Shown piece after piece: positions 58,439 to 64,000 of a stretch of DNA of 64,000 nucleotides. This DNA is from Sepioteuthis lessoniana (lineage: Eukaryota > Mollusca > Cephalopoda > Myopsida > Loliginidae): contig OY757904.1 of NCBI GenBank assembly GCA_963585895.1, forward strand, positions 4,773,982 to 4,837,981, in the 5' to 3' direction. Numbering within the stretch: the first letter of the stretch is position 1; every line of letters starts with the position of its first letter. The notes below the pieces were generated by a model. That model saw nothing but the letters and a program-made list of their open reading frames with translations, searched no databases and had not been told where the DNA came from. Position numbers and translations under genes: made by a program.

Positions 58439-60732
58439 GATTGCTTTTTTTTCAGTTACCGCCAAGAAAACATATCAATATTTAGGCACTTTACTAATGT
58501 AATTCCCGTCTATTATATTCAAAATTGTTTTTTTGACATCCAAATCAAAAATCCTGCAGGCAAGTATTTACAGACAATATTTAGCTGTCTGAAAGTAGAA
58601 AAAAGAACAGTCGGCTGTCAAAATGTCTGCTGAAGTTTGCAAGAAATTATATGCGCTTGTTCGAGAAGAAAACTGCATACAAGCATGCACAGAATTGGTC
58701 GTAGTTTTGCCAAAAATACTCACAAGATAATAATATTTGATTTATTGAATGTTTATTTTGCTGACAAAATGCGACTACAAATAAAAATACAACTAATGTA
58801 TGTCATGTATTGATTGTTTGTCAGTAGGTTCAAACGCTGACCAACTGTTTATGCGCTCTTTGCATTTTACGAATTTGGAACAATAAGTTATGTCCGTTGA
58901 TAAATGACTTTTTATTTGAAAGTTTTATTTTACAATTTTTAATCAATAGGAAAAAAGGTACACCGCTGAATTAAGTGCACTGAAAAAAAAAGAAAAAATT
59001 ATGATACAATAATTATTTTGGTTCAGATTTCAGAAATGTAAAATTCTAATCATACACTGACGAACACGAATTGATTTTTTTTTCTATAAAAGAAATACAT
59101 TTTTTTTTAGGACACATTCCTATTCACTTAACTACGTATATGTATTATTTATCATGTACCAGCAAGAATACCCTTCGTTGTTCGGGAGAATCTACTTCTT
59201 GTTGGGATCTATTGCTATATTGAAATTTAATAACATGTCCATTCATTGTCTTCATAATCAATCGGATGCCATTGCCAAAATTTAAGAGTAAGATCACTTG
59301 AGGACTCCCCTTTTTGGATTTGAGGTGGTTTGTGGGAATTATGTTTGATCCCTAATTAGAAAATAATTATATAGAATGGATATTCCACTATTTAATAGAA
59401 TAAATATATGGTCTACGTATTCTCTTAATACCGGTAATGTCCAAATATTCTTTCTTAAATCAAAAAATAACTATTTCATCTAAAATAATTTCTTTTGTTT
59501 CATATTGATATTTAAAAATAGTATTTTACGCTTAATTTGTTTTTGTCAATAAATTAAAAAAAATAAAGACAGATAGATTTCATGAAAAAATAATGTTAAT
59601 TCAAAATTAAATCTTTCTCCCCATCCCTCTCCGTCACTTTCTCTATGTATATCGACATAATATTGTAAAATGTACTCTCCACAATAGAAAAAATATATAT
59701 TATAAGATTATAATCATTTTTTAAATCATAAAAAAATCTTTTCAACCGTTTTTAAAAAATTAAACTAACAACATTTTTAAAAGCATTAATATTTTTTGCA
59801 TAACTGATTTACATAATTTATTAACATTTTTACTATCTCTTAATATTTTTTGCATAACTGATTTACATAATTTATTAACATTTTTATTATCTCTTTCCCC
59901 ATTATGTCTAAAACAACTGCAGATATTTTTAAATGATTTACTTTTGAATTCATTTCTAAAATTTAATGACTAAACTTCTTAAGAATGTTGTTTAAAAAAT
60001 GATACGATGGAGTTCTGTATATGTTATGATAATGTTGCAAATTGATCCTCCAAACCAATTCAAGAGAAAAGCTTGTTTATTTCAAATTATAATCTGATAT
60101 AAATATTTTCTAAAGCATAAATTAATTTTATAAATTTAAATTTTTAGAAATTATAATCTGATATAAATATTCTTTCGGGAGTTGATTTTAATAATCTAGT
60201 AAAATCATTATAGATGAAAAATAATTCAATAAAACCTAATTGCATATCACCTTTTCAGAATCAGGTTGTGAGGTGGCATGCCAGGTGTTAGCAAGGAACT
60301 GATTCATGAAGAAATCTTAATATTTTTCAATTAGAAACTAATTCTTTGATGGCGAATAAATGAAATAAACTTATTGTGTATCAAATTAAAATCAGTAATA
60401 TAAATATGATCTTAATATTTCGCTCTACTCAAATCTCATCCAGAATATATTATTAGCTGATTATGAAATATATGTAAACATTATGAATCAAATATTTACT
60501 TACCTTTAGATATTGCAGTAATTTAAGTCTTCGTCCTACTTAGATTTGATTTTTGAAAATTTTTATATGAAAAAAAAATTGGATTTAAAAAAAATTAATA
60601 AATATTGATGAAATTTTCCGTGATGGTTAAGTATTCTGTCCCATTTCAGATTAATATTTATTAATTATCCTAGATCATTATGATAAAAAGGAATATATCA
60701 ACTCTATATTGGCTGGAAAAGGCATTTTCAGT
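58436..60732. other. Very AT-rich sequence; one 54-bp tandem duplication
   Basis: TTAATATTTTTTGCATAACT starts at 59786 and again at 59840, a 54-bp tandem duplication to about 59893. AAATTATAATCTGATATAAA also occurs twice near 60090 and 60150. No gene. The left part may hold the 3' end of the Helitron, but I could not fix it. Confidence 0.6.
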
Positions 60733-61553
60733 TTAATGCTTCAGAGTACACAATATTCTTGGTTTTTCCCTCTGGTGCAAGAATGAAGAGACCATCAGGA
60801 TTTCCAACTTTTGAAGACCAACGAAAAGCTGGCCAGGATAAAACTCAGGGTCTGCCAGATTCAACCCAACAACTTTCAGTGATTTTCCCTGAGATTTGTT
60901 TATTGACATAGCAAAACAGATTCTCACAGGGAACTGGAGCCTTTCAAATTCAAATGGCAAGTCTGTTGGTCTCATAGGTATTCTTGGGTTGAAGCTGTTA
61001 ACTCCTGCATATTTTCCAGAGATAATTGTTGCCTTTAGTACATGAGACATCATTCATTTTATTGTAAGTCTTGTGCTATTACATAATTTTGGTGGATCAA
61101 GTTTACGAAGCAACATGATTGGTGTCCCAAGCTTTAACAAAAGATTATGTGGAGCAGTCCCTCTTGGTTCAAGATAATTGAAGAACTCTGTAGAATAATT
61201 AATAATTTGGTCCCTAGAACTGATATTGTCAATTGACTTATAGAATTTTTCCTCTCTAGGTAACATATTCAGAAGTCTCCCATTCATTTCTTTGACAGAG
61301 ATATTTGCTGGTGCTAAAAGTGCTCGATCATAGAGCCATTTGTTATTAGAGTGTAAAGACTCTGAGAAAGTCTGAATGGTTTGAAAATGCAACTGAATTT
61401 GGTTATGAGAGTCTTGGTCCAGAAGTCCATTTCCACATTCAGAAGCTGAGTGGTAAATTTATCATCAGCATTACCAATATTTAAATGTACTCGCAGATTA
61501 ATTGTAAGACTCACTTTCTGAATATGATCCCAGAGAAAAAATTCAATGGGCAA
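60733..61553 (-). pseudogene. Helitron PIF1-type helicase, C-terminal half only
   Basis: LTINLRVHLNIGNADDKF (about 61505) resembles helicase motif IV. KWLYDRALLAPANISVKEMN and PPKLCNSTRLTIK follow in the frame ending at 61054, then RICFAMSINKSQGKSLKVVG (the motif V/VI region) and LAPEG-type C-terminal residues across a frame change near 60800. Walker A and B, expected about 250 residues before, are absent: sequence jumps directly from the linker to motif IV near 61555. So there is an internal deletion, not only point decay. Confidence 0.8.
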
Positions 61554-61559
61554 AATTCA

Positions 61560-62040
61560 ATGGACATATATTCATTTTGTAGTCTGACCTGATTTAGGAA
61601 GTCATCAGACATATTGTTTTTAAACTCATCCCAGAGAAGACGAGGTGGTTCAATTTCACATGTTGCAAGCATAATTGCAAACAACTGTCTTATCTGGCAG
61701 GCTAACTACTTCTTCAAGAGTTTTTGCAGTTTTCATCATCTTTCAAAAGGCCATATAATCTACATATTTCTTGATATGTTGTAGACCCCTCTCCCTTGAA
61801 AACCCCGGAGATCTTAAAATGATGTTGACCCTCTAACAGTGTGGAGATGTAACAATACAAACACTCGCTGTTATTGGAGTGGACATTATAAACACACCCA
61901 ATAGTATCAGATGCCTTGACTTCATGTTCTTGAACAGTTTTCTCCTGCTTCCGTCGAATCCATGATTTTTGCAGAGTCCAGGTAGAGTAGGTTGGAATCT
62001 CTACGTACATGAGAAACTTTGCAAAAAACCACCTACTGGT
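61560..62040 (-). pseudogene. Helitron Rep-to-helicase linker
   Basis: VEIPTYSTWTLQKSWIRRKQ, DTIGCVYNVHSNNSECLYC and the STTYQEICRLYGLLKDDENC frame (61714-62010) are the conserved linker of RepHel proteins. After 61680, EIEPPRLLWDEFKNNMSDD continues in another frame to about 61570. Confidence 0.75.
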
Positions 62041-62266
62041 ATAGTTTGGAAAAAGCGGTTAGTGTAGTTTCAGGTGGCGTGTGTACTAAATTATGAAGTG
62101 TTTCTTCAGTGAAGTATACTCTCGGTCCATTTTCTATATGGACAGCCAAGTTCCCTACCGTTGGATATCGTTGACGTATTTCCAATCCAAAGATCCTCCA
62201 GATAGTTCCTTACTCGAAATATAACGTCATGTCTGAAAACTCTTCACATCATCTCGCCCATCTTCA

Positions 62267-62773
62267 TCACGAATAGCAAAAGTAGCCATGAAACTTCTTT
62301 TGTTGACATATTTTATGAAATACATAAATGGCTTTCACCGAGCTGCAGTATTCCATATTAATATGTGCCTTTAGGATTTTACATAGCAATATATTGTATG
62401 GCACTACCCATTGATTAGCCAAGGTTATATCCTCTCCTCTAACTCTCAAAGTTGTTGATTCCACCCCCCGGGTTCCTGGCTTACGTCTGCGATAAAGGAT
62501 ATAGCTATCATTGTCAGTCTGAGTTTCTCGAAGACAAGCTTTTAGATACCGCTTAATGCATTTTTTATCTTGCATACAGGGTGAATCTGGATGTATGACT
62601 CCACGTGGACTATGGATTGGTTGAGCCTTTATGGTTTCAAAGAGTTCTGGATCATATTCTTCATCAGGTAATTCAGCTGAAATGATTTTATCAAGATCTT
62701 CACTTCTTATTTTTAGTTTACACCAAATCAGAGTGTGAGAGTGGGGTGGGGTGGGAGTCCACTCTTTTGCCAT
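62267..62773 (-). pseudogene. Helitron Rep endonuclease remnant
   Basis: 168 codons. PPHSHTLIW (residues about 9-17) carries the H-x-H metal-binding pair of the HUH endonuclease. DLDKIISAELPDEEYDPELF, HPDSPCMQDKKCIKRY, ETQTDNDSYILYRRRKPG, ANQWVVPYN and HINMEYCSSVKA follow in family order. The catalytic two-Tyr helix (normally KY-x3-KY) reads IYVFHKICQQ, so only one Tyr is evident and a small indel is likely. The nicking activity is probably lost. Sequence upstream in other frames (MYAKIE region near 63040) belongs to the same domain. Confidence 0.8.
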
Positions 62774-63069
62774 TCAATTGTTGTAATCCAGGCGTTAAAC
62801 GCACCAAAGATTCGTCCTTCTTTAAGAAGCCAGAGGAGTTTTCTTTTGCTTTTCATGAGTCCGTTGGTGCATATAGCCGGGTCCTCCTACATAGTTTGAA
62901 GGCAAGATGATTTGTTGTCCAATGCTCTTGTAGTCGTGATCATAATGCATGGAATCTCGGAGGTATATGTAATTATCTTCTCTTAATTTTTTTTATTTCT
63001 TCGTATAAATCCCAATCTTTCTCTTTCTATTTTTGCATACATATCTACCATTAATTGGCTGGTGACTTC

Positions 63070-63389
63070 TTACATACGCAAGACTAGATAAAAATTATCT
63101 TGCACCATGAAATAAAAAGAATAGAAGTTTTTACAACTTACTGATTGACCAATGTCCTGTCTGTTTCTGTTTTTTTTTTTTGGGGGGGGGGTCCTTGTTT
63201 TTTTTTTTTTTTTTTTTTTGGCATAGCTGAAAATGATATCCATCTTGACCATTCCAGAATATAAGTGGATACTGTAGGAAATAATAGGTTCTGTAAGTTT
63301 CAGAAATACCCTACAAATATCAAAATTTTTGTTGCAAAATAATGTCATGGTGTCATGTTGTTCATCCACCATTACTGTTGCAATCTCAT
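63070..63389 (-). pseudogene. Helitron pre-Rep segment broken by a homopolymer run
   Basis: VVDEIATVMVDEQ and YSGMVKMDIIFSYAKK match the region just before Rep. The frame then runs into T/G homopolymers at 63163-63222, read as Lys and Pro runs on the minus strand, which is an insertion or sequencing artefact. Confidence 0.6.
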
Positions 63390-63919
63390 CTACGACAGGT
63401 TCATTGTATTTCTTGGGTGTTTATCAGCTCTGATGATATTTTTTAAATCTTTTATCAGCGTTTTATGATCAAGTACATAGTGAAAAATACGAACGTAATT
63501 ATGATATTTATGAAACATTTCATGTAACTCCATAACTATGTCCAAATCCAACTCATCGTGAACATTTCCAGATCTTTGTTGTGCTTCTGCTTGATCACCA
63601 CCCATAAAATACATTTGTGCAAATTTACGTAATTCTTTAGGTAGTGGGTAGAAGTCCACCCATCAAAAGATAACACTGTCCTTTTATATATGTTGTTAAG
63701 AATCCAAGGTCTGTCATATTTTTATCGGCTCCTAAAGATGTCATCTGAAAAGTAAAATTGTATTTCAGAAGGTTTCTTCTGAAGTGTTTTGCAGCTGGGG
63801 TATTCTGCCGTCAAAGACTCTTGAGGAATTCTAGAGAATCTTGTATTGTAGGTAAATTGATTTTGCCTTCTAAGCAGTATAAACCAGATGATTTTGCAGG
63901 CCACCTCTTGACACCACAA
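63390..63919 (-). pseudogene. Helitron N-terminal segments
   Basis: In mixed frames: CKYCGVKRWPAKSSG with a following Cys (putative zinc binding), FTFQMTSFGADK, then an 89-codon frame (63390-63659) with LPKELRKFAQMYFMGGDQAE and LKNIIRADKHPRN, both conserved signatures upstream of the Rep domain. At least two frameshifts. Confidence 0.75.
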
Positions 63920-64000
63920 TATTTACATTTTTTCATTTCCTCAATTATTACTTTAGGATCATTTTTTGTAATTTTTTTGGGAATAGTAAGAAATAGCTTC

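Larger units (their letters stand above)
60733..64000 (-). mobile_element. Decayed Helitron, cut by the right edge
   Basis: Rolling-circle transposon remnant on the minus strand, read from the right edge leftwards. N-terminal zinc-ribbon-like segment (CKYCG and FQMTSFGA, about 63935-63740), Helitron-specific region (63659-63070), Rep endonuclease domain (62773-62267), linker (62010-61560), then the C-terminal half of a PIF1-type helicase (61553-60733). Frameshifts and stops separate all parts. The order matches a standard RepHel protein. The helicase start with Walker A is missing. Terminal sequences (5' TC, 3' CTRR with hairpin) were not located. Confidence 0.85.

Noticed and set aside
60660-60690. 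Helitron 3' end (CTAG on the minus strand near 60670)
   Set aside because: No GC-rich hairpin just upstream and no T after the CTAG; probably chance.

Overview
This window is non-coding, repeat-dominated animal DNA. It is AT-rich, full of dinucleotide microsatellites and built from nested, decayed mobile elements; I see no bacterial gene organisation. The SINE content (several tRNA-derived families with a long conserved central and 3' domain), the mariner, RTE and restriction-endonuclease-type LINE remnants and the (AAT)n/(ATG)n tails suggest a mollusc, most likely a cephalopod. That assignment is inference from repeat style, not from a conserved gene.

Layout. 1-8775 is an 87-bp satellite array of about 101 units that runs off the left edge and has higher-order structure. 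It stops abruptly against a 5'-truncated LINE (8776-10500). A 2.5-kb degenerate 44-46-bp tandem repeat fills 11680-14195. From 14 to 33 kb there are SINEs, a 51-bp hairpin repeat, and four copies of one LTR family (19.4, 24.6, 27.8 and 32.5 kb), one of them with a purine tract on one side and a primer-binding-like site on the other. At 35.1-37.9 kb two LINE copies lie head to tail, and the second is split by a 632-bp solo LTR with a clean 4-bp target duplication. From 38 to 46 kb there is a dispersed repeat pair, a degenerate 72-bp tandem, SINEs and the C-terminus of an RTE-like LINE.

Two internally deleted mariner elements (48.7 and 56.8 kb) carry the same telomere-like TTAGGG motif exactly at the deletion joint. 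A decayed Tc1-like transposase lies at 54 kb, and a decayed Helitron on the minus strand fills 60.7 kb to the right edge.

The only candidate host gene piece is a 290-bp exon at 52740-53029. It has a plausible acceptor and donor and encodes a predicted signal peptide. Two nearly identical SINEs in opposite orientation flank it about 1.1 kb apart, an arrangement that could fold the transcript into a long hairpin. No complete host gene, true tRNA, rRNA or CRISPR array is visible.
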